A stretch of DNA of 64,000 nt, from contig NZ_NIST01000001.1 in the NCBI RefSeq assembly GCF_002335745.1, positions 3,053,636-3,117,635 on the forward strand, in the 5' to 3' direction. This document shows, piece by piece, positions 1-8,122 of the stretch. Source of the DNA: Evansella halocellulosilytica. GTDB lineage: Bacteria; Bacillota; Bacilli; Bacillales; Salisediminibacteriaceae. Every line of letters starts with the position of its first letter. The first letter of the stretch is position 1. A model generated the notes under the pieces. That model saw only the letters and a program-made list of their open reading frames with translations. It ran no database searches and was not told where the DNA came from. The translations under genes were made by a program, and so were the position numbers.

Positions 1-157
1 TCCAGTAATGGAAGGACAAACGCCAATTCTAGGAGTAGACGTTTGGGAGCATGCATACTATCTTAAGTACCAAAATAAACGTCCTGACTATGTTGATGCG
101 TTCTTTAACGTCGTTAACTGGGATGAAGTTGCAAAGCGATATGCTGAAGCAAAATAA
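1..157 (+). CDS. sodA: Superoxide dismutase (Mn/Fe type), 3' end only
   Basis: Only the last 51 codons are inside the window. The frame reads a C-terminal SOD domain containing the [12 protein letters not shown] block; its Asp and His are metal ligands that close the Mn/Fe site in this family. The enzyme converts superoxide to hydrogen peroxide and oxygen in the cytoplasm. The sodA - yqgE - pbpA order matches B. subtilis, which supports orthology. The gene ends with TAA just before a strong terminator. Mn versus Fe preference cannot be judged from this fragment. Confidence 0.93.
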   Translation, partial: PVMEGQTPILGVDVWEHAYYLKYQNKRPDYVDAFFNVVNWDEVAKRYAEAK

Positions 158-165
158 GTATACTG

Positions 166-203
166 AAAAGACCTGGCTGCCTCGAGGCAGTTAGGTCTTT
201 TTT
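166..203 (+). terminator. Rho-independent terminator of sodA
   Basis: AAAAGACCT pairs with AGGTCTTTT around an inner CTGCCTC/GAGGCAG stem, and a T run follows. It lies 9 bases after the sodA stop. Confidence 0.85.
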
Positions 204-210
204 AAAAGGT

Positions 211-535
211 TAAGAAAGTATAAAATTTCAATCTCTCGATTGTTGTCTAGCTTCAGCCAAGAGCGTTACATCACGCAATATTTCGAGTTGTCTCGACGGA
301 CAGGACGTCCTAATGCAGCGCATGCCACAGGACGTGGCGTATTGCCCGGTTGACGGATACACTCCAGAGCAATTCTAGTAGAGGAAGAGACAAAGACAAG
401 CTTTTGACACTCCTTTATCTCACTCGGCTCAGTCCGACGAGCATGGACGTTCTAGTATCGGACATGCCACAGGACGTGTCGTTTTGTCCGACCAGTTTTC
501 TTCGTCGATAACCGAAGCCACTTGCTCTTTTTTTA
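211..535. repeat. Dispersed intergenic repeat, family A copy 1
   Basis: This region carries no convincing gene. It opens with the head TAAGAAAGTATAAAATTTCA followed by GTTGTCTAGCTTC, holds the core block CTCGACGGACAGGACGTCC with GCATGCCACAGGACGTGGCG, and ends with the tail CGATAACCGAAGCCACTTGC and a T run. The same head, core and tail recur near 4760, 16801 and 27690. A 62-codon minus-strand reading frame here looks like a by-product of the repeat. The block separates sodA from yqgE. Confidence 0.7.
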
Positions 536-673
536 AAAGTTTTACAATTACTAGCTTACATTTATACATAAAAAAGATTAAAATAATATCTTTTTTTGTT
601 GCTTGATGTTTTCGCATATCATCTTATTGTGGTGGCACAATAATGTGTGTGATGTTAAAAGGAGCGTCGGCAC

Positions 674-1930
674 ATGAAAAAGGTATTAAAAGCGTTTATT
701 GGAGATATAGAAGTAAATAAAGATTTAAAGTTCCTTTTGTTCATTGGCGGTTTGTATGCGTTAAGCATTGCATTATCAAATACGTTTGTAAACGTTTATT
801 TATGGAAACAGTCTGGTGAATTTATGGATCTTGCGATTTATAATTTATCCGTTGTCATTTTACAGCCTCTGACGTTTATTTTAGCCGGTAGATGGGCGAA
901 AAAGATTGATCGAGTAGTGGTCCTGCGTTTAGGGGTTATTTTTTTATCAATTTTTTATTTTACCGTCTTATTTTTAGGAGAAAATGCTGGCCAATATTTA
1001 ATTCTGCTTGGAGCTTTACTCGGAGTCGGTTATGGATTTTATTGGTTATCATTTAATATCCTGACCTTTGAAATTACCGAGCCTGAGACGAGAGATTTTT
1101 TTAATGGATTTTTAGGGATATTAACCTCATTTGCAGGGATGATCGGACCGATTTTTGCAGGCTTCTTAATTACCCATATGGAGAAATTGATTGGTTATCG
1201 TGTTATTTTTGCGATTTCACTAGCTTTATTTGTCGCAGCAGTCATCCTTAGTTTTTTCTTGAAACGTAGATCGGCAAAAGGTCAATTCCACTTAATAGAT
1301 ATTGTGAAAATCCGTAAAGAGTACGAAGCATGGGCAAGAATTTTACATGCTCACTTTTTTCAAGGTCTGCGTGAAGGAAGTTTTGTTTTTGTGATTGTCG
1401 TATGGGTGTATGTTTCTACAGGAAGTGAACTCGCTTTAGGTACATATGGGTTAATTGCTTCGGCTGTATCATTTATTTGTTATTACTTAGTTGGTCGTTT
1501 TATTAAACCTCATTATCGTAAAAAAGCAATCTTAGTTGGTGGAGTTATATTATATTTGGCGATCTTCCTCATTGTTTTTGAATTGAGCTTTGCAAGGTTG
1601 ATTGCTTATGGGGTAACGATATCACTTGCTTATCCGCTTTTATTAGTTCCGTATGTATCATTGACATATGATGTGATCGGCAGCGGCTGGAAGGCAGCAG
1701 AAATGCGAGTAGAATATATCGTGGTACGTGAATTGTTTATTAATGCAGGAAGGATTATATCTATTTTAACTTTAATGTTGTTCATTATTTTGTTCCAGGA
1801 AGATAAAGGAATACCCTATGCATTGATGCTGTTAGGAATCGGTCATATGGTCATCTACTGGTGTATTAGAAAAATTAATCTTCCTGAGACTGGTGAAAAG
1901 GAAACGTATAGTGTTTTAAAGAAACATTAG
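674..1930 (+). CDS. yqgE: MFS transporter, YqgE-like
   Basis: The 418-residue protein has about twelve hydrophobic segments and the short basic loop GRWAKKIDR between helices 2 and 3 expected of a major facilitator. It is an integral membrane permease, presumably a drug or metabolite efflux carrier; the substrate is unknown. It starts at ATG after GGAGCG. Its position between sodA and pbpA is the same as yqgE in B. subtilis, and that synteny is the main reason for the name. No own terminator is obvious before the candidate RNA that follows. Confidence 0.8.
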   Translation: MKKVLKAFIGDIEVNKDLKFLLFIGGLYALSIALSNTFVNVYLWKQSGEFMDLAIYNLSVVILQPLTFILAGRWAKKIDRVVVLRLGVIFLSIFYFTVLFLGENAGQYLILLGALLGVGYGFYWLSFNILTFEITEPETRDFFNGFLGILTSFAGMIGPIFAGFLITHMEKLIGYRVIFAISLALFVAAVILSFFLKRRSAKGQFHLIDIVKIRKEYEAWARILHAHFFQGLREGSFVFVIVVWVYVSTGSELALGTYGLIASAVSFICYYLVGRFIKPHYRKKAILVGGVILYLAIFLIVFELSFARLIAYGVTISLAYPLLLVPYVSLTYDVIGSGWKAAEMRVEYIVVRELFINAGRIISILTLMLFIILFQEDKGIPYALMLLGIGHMVIYWCIRKINLPETGEKETYSVLKKH

Positions 1931-2025
1931 AAACAGGAAATAGTATCTATACAAAGGATCAATTATATTGTGAAAAAGATGGTAAAATTCCTTCTTTTCT
2001 CCTGCTTTTTCAGGCTGTTCTTATA

Positions 2026-2053
2026 TTGATAAAATAAGTGGATATGATATAAT
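2026..2053 (+). promoter_or_regulatory. SigA-type promoter for the RNA upstream of pbpA
   Basis: A -35 TTGATA (2026-2031), a 16-base spacer and a perfect -10 TATAAT (2048-2053) predict transcription from about 2060, almost 400 bases before pbpA. No reading frame of note follows before 2448. Confidence 0.6.
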
Positions 2054-2059
2054 AATAAC

Positions 2060-2290
2060 AAATCAATCTCAATCGTTGCCTGCGGTGTTGGTGAACTTCG
2101 AGTATTAATTCGAACCGAACACCAATTCACATTGGGAGCTTAACATTAAAGTTTGGACAACATGCCTCTATGAGGAAGTTGGATATTCTTTTGCAAGCAC
2201 CCACCTGCCATCGTGCGGGTTCGTGAAATCTGGAAGATAACCGCACATGCGGGCACATTTTTTAGACACCTGCATAAAAGGTGTCTATTC
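2060..2290 (+). ncRNA. Candidate structured non-coding RNA (possibly 6S-like) upstream of pbpA
   Basis: This is a GC-richer island in AT-rich spacer, behind a good promoter. It folds locally. TTGGTG pairs with CACCAA around TTCGA/TCGAA (about 2090-2128). CCTC/GAGG sits inside CAAC/GTTG (about 2158-2185). GTGCGGGTT can pair with AACCGCAC, or the latter can instead form the small hairpin CCGCACATGCGG just before a T6 run. A second stem, AGACACCT/AGGTGTCT, follows at about 2266-2287. The CCTGCGGTGTTGGTGA and GCACCCACCTGCC blocks recall 6S RNA from memory, but I could not find the long closing stem of 6S. A leader or riboswitch for pbpA is the alternative. Confidence 0.5.
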
Positions 2291-2447
2291 TTGTATGGTC
2301 TATTTCCAGAAAAAATGTTTGTTTAAGAATAATTGCACATATGATGGATAAATTGCACTTTGACTATAGAAAAATACGTTAAAATATTTCATAATAGATA
2401 AGGATAGAAAGTTGTACGGAAAGGATACATAGAAAGGAATAAATTCA

Positions 2448-4508
2448 ATGACAGAGAAGAAACAAAAGAGAACGCACTTGCCTGTTCGGTTAAATATCAT
2501 ATTTTTCCTCGTTTTCCTCTTGTTCTCCGCACTTATTCTCCGGTTAGGGGTTGTGCAAATTGTACAAGGAGAAGAATATCAAGAACAATTAGAAAGAACA
2601 GTTAATATTAGTGTTCCTGTAGAAGCACCACGGGGGCTCATGTATGACCGTTATGGAAATATCGTAGTTGATAATGAATTGATGTTTACTGTGACATACA
2701 CGAACAGCAATACTCCCCCCGATGAAATGTTGGAAACAGCGATTAAATTAAATGAATACATTACACAAGAGCCGCGAAATATTTATAAACGAGAACTTCA
2801 AGACTTTTGGGTATTGTTAAATAGTGAAAGCGAAGAAGAAGGGGAGCTAAGTAAATTTGACGAACTTTTAACGTTAGAAGAGGCAGAGGAACTAGAAATA
2901 TCAAATGATGAAATTTATAATGAGCGATTAAACCGTATTCCTGAAGAAGAGCTAGAGAACCTGGAAAATTCTCAAGAACATATGGAGGTATTCGGGATAT
3001 GGCGTGAGTTTAATGCTGGATATAATAATTTGCCACATAAAGTGAAGCGTGGTATTTCATACGACGAAGCAGCAACAATTATGGAAAATCTTGAAGAACT
3101 TCCGGGTGTTGATATTATTCGAGATTCCGAGCGCCACTATGTATTTGATGATACGTTAAAAGGTGTACTCGGACAGGTCGGGTCAATTCAGAGAGATGAC
3201 CTCGATTATTATCTCTCACAAGGGTATTCTCGTAATGAAGAAGTAGGGCGAACATACCTTGAAGCCCAATACGAGTCCGTATTACGTGGAGAAAATGGAA
3301 GTCTTGATAATTTTCTTGATCGCAGCGGGAATTTCTTAAGAAATCCAGAAGAACGTCTAGGAAGCAGAGGCAATGATCTCGTTTTATCTTTTGACATGGA
3401 ATTACAGCAAAAAGTCGAAGAAATACTTGAAAAAGAAGTGGATGAAGCAAGTTCCCAATTTATAGGTGAGAAAGATGCTTACGTTGTAATGATGGATCCG
3501 AACACAGGTGAAATCTTATCAATGGCTGGCTACAACAGTGATATCGCTACGTTTACACAAGCATTTGAAATGGGGTCGACGATAAAAGGAGCAACCGTTC
3601 TTGCTGGTTATGAAACAGGAGCAATGCCTGTCGGCTCGAGAATTCTAGACAGACCGATTGAAATACCGCAAACACCAACACTTAGGTCACATCGTCCGTT
3701 AGGATATATTAATGATTTACAAGCGTTAGAACGGTCATCGAACATTTATATGGCATACGTTGCGATGAATTTAATGAATTATACACCTGGCGTCAGCGGA
3801 ACGAATTGGAGCAATGTTCAGTCAACGTATGACTTACTTCGTTATTATTACAGCCAATTTGGTTTAGGTGTCAATACAGGAATTGATTTGCCAAATGAGT
3901 TTTCTGGTATTAACGGAGGGTATGGAAACCCTGGTAACTTGTTATATTTAACGTTTGGCCAATATGACACTTATACACCGCTTCAACTAGCACAGTATGT
4001 TTCAACGATCGCGAACGGAGGCTACCGAATTGCTCCAAGAGTCGTAAGTGAAATTAGAGAACCTGGAGCATCTAGAGGAGAGTTAGGCCCTATTGCACAG
4101 CAGCTTGAACCGAAAGTGCTAAATCGCATCGATATGGAAGATTCGTATATTGATCGAGTACGAGAAGGGTTTCGACTTGTTATGCACGGATCAAATGGTA
4201 CAGCTGCATCTGCTTTTCGTGATGCTGATTACGTTGCCGGAGGAAAAACGGGGACAGCACAGGTATTAGTTGACGGTGAAAGTGCAAACAATCAAGCACT
4301 CGTTGGCTGGGCACCATTCGACGACCCGGAAGTAGCCTTTACGGTAATGGCTCCAGGAATGGATATAACGACAGAAACGAGGTTAGCAAACACAATCGGT
4401 AGAGACATTTTAGATGCTTATTTTGAATTAAAGGAAAAACGTAATGGACCTGCTCTTCCTGATGATAACATCGATTATGAAGACGAAAATATCAACATGG
4501 ACGAATAG
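2448..4508 (+). CDS. pbpA: Penicillin-binding protein 2 transpeptidase (PBP2A type)
   Basis: This 686-residue class B PBP cross-links peptidoglycan during cell elongation on the outer face of the membrane. One N-terminal membrane anchor (about residues 16-36) precedes the dimerisation domain and the transpeptidase domain. All three active-site motifs are present: S377-x-x-K in GSTIKG, S430-S-N and K600-T-G. The pedestal insert at about residues 120-180 is extremely rich in Glu and Asp, which fits an exposed domain in an alkaliphile or halophile. It starts at ATG after AAAGGAA. The gene ends the sodA-yqgE-pbpA block and has its own terminator. Confidence 0.93.
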   Translation: MTEKKQKRTHLPVRLNIIFFLVFLLFSALILRLGVVQIVQGEEYQEQLERTVNISVPVEAPRGLMYDRYGNIVVDNELMFTVTYTNSNTPPDEMLETAIKLNEYITQEPRNIYKRELQDFWVLLNSESEEEGELSKFDELLTLEEAEELEISNDEIYNERLNRIPEEELENLENSQEHMEVFGIWREFNAGYNNLPHKVKRGISYDEAATIMENLEELPGVDIIRDSERHYVFDDTLKGVLGQVGSIQRDDLDYYLSQGYSRNEEVGRTYLEAQYESVLRGENGSLDNFLDRSGNFLRNPEERLGSRGNDLVLSFDMELQQKVEEILEKEVDEASSQFIGEKDAYVVMMDPNTGEILSMAGYNSDIATFTQAFEMGSTIKGATVLAGYETGAMPVGSRILDRPIEIPQTPTLRSHRPLGYINDLQALERSSNIYMAYVAMNLMNYTPGVSGTNWSNVQSTYDLLRYYYSQFGLGVNTGIDLPNEFSGINGGYGNPGNLLYLTFGQYDTYTPLQLAQYVSTIANGGYRIAPRVVSEIREPGASRGELGPIAQQLEPKVLNRIDMEDSYIDRVREGFRLVMHGSNGTAASAFRDADYVAGGKTGTAQVLVDGESANNQALVGWAPFDDPEVAFTVMAPGMDITTETRLANTIGRDILDAYFELKEKRNGPALPDDNIDYEDENINMDE

Positions 4509-4522
4509 AGTGATTAACGAAC

Positions 4523-4559
4523 AAAGAAGCACTTACTGTAACGGTGAAGTGCTTCTTTT
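4523..4559 (+). terminator. Rho-independent terminator of pbpA
   Basis: AAAGAAGCACTT pairs with AAGTGCTTCTTT, ending in a T run, 15 bases after the stop codon. Confidence 0.85.
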
Positions 4560-4759
4560 GATGTATTGAGCAGAAACTATCACAATACTATATACCTATA
4601 ATTTTTTTTCGTTTCATATAAATAGGACTTTCGATCAATAAAGGCGGTGGGGTATAACTAGCCAATAATAACTGAAAAATGGTCCCAATCATTGGTTTTA
4701 GATTTTCTTGTTGATTGCCAAAAAACACGAGACGCCAGCAAATAGCATTTTCATCACGT

Positions 4760-4965
4760 GCTTCCACAAGGTTCCTGCAGGATGCGGAGGGTTTTGTCTA
4801 GCGTGCGAATGTCATCCTCGTTCGATTCCTCCACAAGGTTCCTGCAGGATGCGGAGGGTTTTAGCCTAAGATCTGATTTAGTGAGTTGCTTCGACGGACA
4901 GGACGTGGCATTTTGGCCGGTTGACGCAACTACAGAGCAATACTAGAAGAGAAAGAAGCAGGAAA
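4760..4965. repeat. Dispersed intergenic repeat, family A copy 2, with internal tandem unit
   Basis: The block CCACAAGGTTCCTGCAGGAT followed by GCGGAGGGTTTT occurs twice, at about 4764-4795 and 4831-4862. After it comes the family core TGCTTCGACGGACAGGACGT and GCCGGTTGACG, then the CAGAGCAATACTAGAAGAG tail shared with copies 1 and 4. The surrounding 4560-5087 stretch contains no gene that I can support. Confidence 0.65.
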
Positions 4966-5087
4966 AGCAAGAGATGAAGATCCATCGGGCCGATATTACC
5001 CTGATTAGCTGAATCCTTGCCCGCGGCAAAGAAGACACTACGAATGCAAACGAAGTGCAGCACGAGTAGATGTCGCACTTGTACTCT

Positions 5088-5258
5088 GGAGTGAAAGCGT
5101 GCGCCTATAGCGATTTCGAATTCTATGATTATGAAAAGGGATGTCCTCAAAATACTTTTGGCACAGACTATATTAATATGGTTCATAAGGAACTCTGGTG
5201 TAAAGTGCCCTTATAAGGGGAAATTAAAACCGCCCGTTTTACGGGCGGATAGTTACTA
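5088..5258. repeat. Structured dispersed repeat, family B copy 1
   Basis: This is a roughly 170-base unit also found at 28131-28294 and 42433-42600. It begins GGAGTGAAAGCGT, contains GATTATGAAAAGGGATGTCC and AAGTGCCCTTATAAGG, and ends with the perfect stem CCGCCCGT/ACGGGCGG. It finishes 12 bases from the stop of the minus-strand gene at 5271. Read on the minus strand, the last stem is followed by TTTTAATTT, so it can serve as that gene's terminator. Confidence 0.75.
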
Positions 5259-5270
5259 TTATTCAATTCA

Positions 5271-5801
5271 TTATTGCGAAGTAATTGCTTCAACCATCTC
5301 TTCAATCGACATATCGCTGGAAACACGAGTTTCTCCTAACTGGATCTGCATTTCTACACCCATGTCAGAAACCGCTGTTTCAAAATCGCGTGCGTTATCG
5401 ATAATATTTAATCTTTCTAATTGACTGCCGATATCTCCAGAAGTCATCCCTTGTTGGACTGTTATAATCGTTTGATAAATGATATCCCCTTCATTTGATT
5501 CATCTGACGACTCTTCGTTTTCTTCTTGCTCATTATCTGATTCGTCACGATCATCTTGTGTTTCTACTAACTCGTCATTTTCTACTCTTAATGAAGACAG
5601 TTCATCTGTCATGTCGTTATATTCATCGTCAGCTAAAATAACGTATGATTCTTCTAAAATTGCCATTGCTTCTTCTTCTGATATTGCACGAGCTTGTTCT
5701 TCTGTATTTTGGGGACTACTAAGGTAATATGTAGCGGAAAATGCACTAGTCGCTAAAAAGATACCAGCAGCAATACCTCGAAGCTTTTGGTTACTTGCCA
5801 T
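5271..5801 (-). CDS. Membrane-anchored protein with the N-terminal domain of MltG only
   Basis: The 176-residue protein has one N-terminal membrane segment (about residues 9-27), a very acidic linker of roughly 70 residues and a C-terminal domain. That domain (VQQGMTSGDIGSQLERLNII ... SSDMSIEEMVEAITSQ) resembles the LysM-like first domain of endolytic transglycosylase MltG/YceG. The catalytic YceG domain is absent, so it probably binds peptidoglycan or partners without cutting. The pair with the upstream minus-strand gene corresponds in position to yqzC/yqzD of B. subtilis. The start is ATG behind GAGGAGGAAC. The family assignment is by eye. Confidence 0.6.
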   Translation of the reverse strand: MASNQKLRGIAAGIFLATSAFSATYYLSSPQNTEEQARAISEEEAMAILEESYVILADDEYNDMTDELSSLRVENDELVETQDDRDESDNEQEENEESSDESNEGDIIYQTIITVQQGMTSGDIGSQLERLNIIDNARDFETAVSDMGVEMQIQLGETRVSSDMSIEEMVEAITSQ

Positions 5802-5817
5802 TTATTGTTCCTCCTCA

Positions 5818-6168
5818 TTACGAAACATTCGCTAGTATTTCTTCGATTTCTTGTTCACTTTTGTCTGTAAAACTTGCAATTTCCTGTACTGAATAACCTT
5901 CTTCATACATGCTTAACACATCGTCACGTGTCAACGGCTTATTATTTAGTTTACTTTCTGTTTCGTCGCTTGAAGGAGAGGTAGAAGGAATCATATATTC
6001 TTCTTCCAGTACTTCGACTTTTTTCTTTACTTGATAAAGCTCTTGCATGAATTGAATAGAGAAGTTTTCAAGTTGTTTCTCCATTTCTTTTGCTGGGTCT
6101 TTTCGAAAGAATGATAAGACAAACAACAAAATTGCGGTTACAAATAAAATAATAATTAGTGTTTCCAT
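5818..6168 (-). CDS. Small membrane-anchored coiled-coil protein, YqzD-like position
   Basis: The 116-residue protein begins with a hydrophobic segment (about residues 3-19). A charged helical region with coiled-coil character follows (about 25-60). It ends in a small helix-turn-helix-like domain that reads DDVLSMYEEGYSVQEIASFT, resembling the short DNA-binding-like or DUF6115-type module common in Bacillaceae. It is transcribed just ahead of the MltG-like gene with a 16-base gap, so the two likely form one operon. The function is unknown. Naming as YqzD would rest on synteny only. Confidence 0.6.
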   Translation of the reverse strand: METLIIILFVTAILLFVLSFFRKDPAKEMEKQLENFSIQFMQELYQVKKKVEVLEEEYMIPSTSPSSDETESKLNNKPLTRDDVLSMYEEGYSVQEIASFTDKSEQEIEEILANVS

Positions 6169-6530
6169 TATGTTTTTCCCTCCAACAATCTTTTAACATA
6201 AACCTATCATATAAAAAACTCGGCCGTTAGTGAATACCTTCTTTTTTGGTAATTCGACAATATCTAAAATATACTAAAATCATTGTCAGCATAAGCTATG
6301 AAAGTCCTGGGTATTTTGTAGAATCTTGTTCGATATCTTTTTGTGAAATCGGAAAATAGATTTTTTTATCATTGATTAACTTGTCATGGCAGCACTGTGA
6401 CAATTAATGACAAAAATACCTTCTTGTTGAAGACGCTCATCATAGGTAAGATTAATTTATATCGAAAATGTAATTGGTTGAAAAGTAAATAGATTCGGTT
6501 GAATATAAAAAAGCGAGAGGAGAGGATAGC
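6169..6530. other. Intergenic stretch without a recognisable gene
   Basis: This is AT-rich divergent spacer between the minus-strand pair and the gene at 6531. A short inverted repeat TTGTCA ... TGACAA lies near 6382-6404. I see no RNA gene or clear operator. Confidence 0.5.
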
Positions 6531-7124
6531 GTGAGTGTAATTCAATCAGCATCAATTAATATATTAAAAGAGATCGTATTAAAAGTAAATGACACATGGA
6601 TGGAGAAAATATACCCTAATCAATTCGATCATTATTACGAAGCAAAATCTGAGTTAATTGAATGGAAATATATTAAATTAGTTCAATCAGCCCATGGGAA
6701 AAAATTGAACAAGCTGTTTATTAGAAGCCTCACTGATCAGCCTATGATCATATCAATATTAGCTCATTGCCATGTACGTTCGGATGGGGTAAAGCCGCTC
6801 GTCTATTTTTCACCGACAAAAGAAGCGATTATTATGTATGATGGTGAAAAGTATCATTTATACGGCGGCGCATCCATCGAAGGGAAGGCGAATAAGTTCC
6901 ATACTGAGTCAGTAAATTTAGAGGTTTGGAACGATCAATCTCCGATCAGGTTTCAACCATTAAAAAATGAAAGTGACGGTTGGGCAATGGAGTATCGATT
7001 AAACATTCAACCTAAAGGAATCACATACGTATATGATTGGGAGTTGTCAAATCAGGAGATCTGTGAAATTGAAAAACTGCATAATCATTATGAAAAGGTG
7101 TTGGCAGTGAAAAAAGTACATTAA
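6531..7124 (+). CDS. Hypothetical protein, 197 residues
   Basis: I do not recognise a family. The protein is soluble by composition, without signal peptide or membrane segment, and ends in a charged helix. The middle (VYFSPTKEAIIMYDGEKYHLYGGASIEGKA) looks like alternating beta strands. The start is GTG six bases after GGAGAGGAT. It lies between the yqzCD-like pair and rpmG, where B. subtilis has other small unknown genes, so it may be a lineage-specific replacement. A terminator is not obvious before rpmG. Confidence 0.6.
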   Translation: MSVIQSASINILKEIVLKVNDTWMEKIYPNQFDHYYEAKSELIEWKYIKLVQSAHGKKLNKLFIRSLTDQPMIISILAHCHVRSDGVKPLVYFSPTKEAIIMYDGEKYHLYGGASIEGKANKFHTESVNLEVWNDQSPIRFQPLKNESDGWAMEYRLNIQPKGITYVYDWELSNQEICEIEKLHNHYEKVLAVKKVH

Positions 7125-7223
7125 CACGCTGAAGAGTCGGAATATTCTTTCTCTTGAATATCTGTTCATGTTCTGCTATTATTTTAAAGGTATGAGTAAG
7201 ATATGATGTTTGGAGGGATAACA

Positions 7224-7373
7224 ATGCGTGTACAAGTTACTTTAGCATGTACTGAAACAGGCGATCGCAACTATATTACGACTAAAAATAAACGTACGAA
7301 CCCAGACCGTATGGAGCTTAAAAAATATAGCCCACGTTTAGGTCGTCACACATTACACCGCGAAACGAAGTAA
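7224..7373 (+). CDS. rpmG: Ribosomal protein bL33, zinc-free form
   Basis: The 49-residue protein aligns end to end with bL33 ([13 protein letters not shown] ... TLHRETK). It is a component of the large ribosomal subunit. Zinc-binding bL33 has two CxxC pairs; here the first pair is reduced to a single Cys (C-T-E-T) and the second is replaced by KYSPRLG, so it cannot bind zinc in the usual way. This is the C-minus type. The start is ATG seven bases after GGAGGG. Its location before yqgN is that of rpmGA in B. subtilis, where the copy is zinc-binding. Confidence 0.93.
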   Translation: MRVQVTLACTETGDRNYITTKNKRTNPDRMELKKYSPRLGRHTLHRETK

Positions 7374-7406
7374 GCAGAGGAAATTTCCTTCTGCTTATTT
7401 TTTTTC
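7371..7406 (+). terminator. Rho-independent terminator of rpmG
   Basis: TAAGCAGAGGAAA pairs with TTTCCTTCTGCTTA across the rpmG stop codon and is followed by eight T residues. Confidence 0.88.
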
Positions 7407-7555
7407 CTTTCTTTTATCATTTCCGATGAACCAATACGAAAAAATGGACGTATTATTCTTCAAAATAAGGTAACACGTACAGAGCTATTAGCTTTCATAA
7501 CAATGAAACTATGATAAACTACAAGTAAAAATGAGATCAAAAAGGATGGATTTTC

Positions 7556-8122
7556 ATGAATAAATTACAATTAAGACAAAGGATGAAGGCATCTTTTCAT
7601 CAATTATCTGAACGTGAAAGACATACAAAGACAAAAAAAATCCACGAGCAATTATATCAGTGGTCTGGCTGGCATCAAGCGGATGTCATTGGAACGACAA
7701 TTTCTGTTGGAAGTGAAGTAAATACATATACATTGATTGAAAAATGCTGGCAAGAGCGAAAAAGGGTTGTCGTTCCTAAGTGCGAACCTAACAGTAAACA
7801 ATTACACTTTTATCATTTAACATCTTTTAGCCAACTAGAAGACTCATTTTATGGATTAAAAGAACCGAATCCGGATAAATGCGAACGTATTGAGCCCGCA
7901 AATATTCAGTTACTCATCGTTCCCGGGTTAGTATTTGATAAATCCGGGTATCGAATAGGCTATGGAGGTGGTTATTATGACCGTTTTCTAGCTCGAAATC
8001 ATTTAGAGACGTGTGCACTATGCTATGAATTCCAAATGGTTCATGAAGTTCCTCATGAAGATCATGACATTCCAGTAAGAACGATCATAACGGAGTCAGA
8101 TTTGATCTCATGTACACAATGA
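7556..8122 (+). CDS. yqgN: 5-formyltetrahydrofolate cyclo-ligase
   Basis: The 188-residue protein has the family signature GYGGGYYDRF at residues 135-143 and an N-terminal basic helix (KLQLRQRM) as in other cyclo-ligases. It converts 5-formyl-THF to 5,10-methenyl-THF with ATP in the cytoplasm, clearing an inhibitory folate. The start is ATG after AAAGGATGG. The 3' end overlaps the next gene, which suggests translational coupling. The rpmG - yqgN order matches B. subtilis. Confidence 0.93.
   Translation: MNKLQLRQRMKASFHQLSERERHTKTKKIHEQLYQWSGWHQADVIGTTISVGSEVNTYTLIEKCWQERKRVVVPKCEPNSKQLHFYHLTSFSQLEDSFYGLKEPNPDKCERIEPANIQLLIVPGLVFDKSGYRIGYGGGYYDRFLARNHLETCALCYEFQMVHEVPHEDHDIPVRTIITESDLISCTQ

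Noticed and set aside
429-617. 62-codon minus-strand frame near sodA
   Set aside because: It lies inside family A repeat, has no ribosome site and no recognisable protein features.
3115-3450. 111-codon minus-strand frame within pbpA
   Set aside because: Shadow of pbpA; the plus-strand gene is certain and no ribosome site precedes this frame.
4760-4862. Two direct repeats of about 32 bases spaced 67 bases, considered as a CRISPR remnant
   Set aside because: Only two units, spacer too long, the unit recurs as part of a dispersed family, and no cas gene is present.
4758-5186. Frames on both strands in the 4.7-5.2 kb repeat region
   Set aside because: They coincide with tandem and dispersed repeats and share no features with known proteins.
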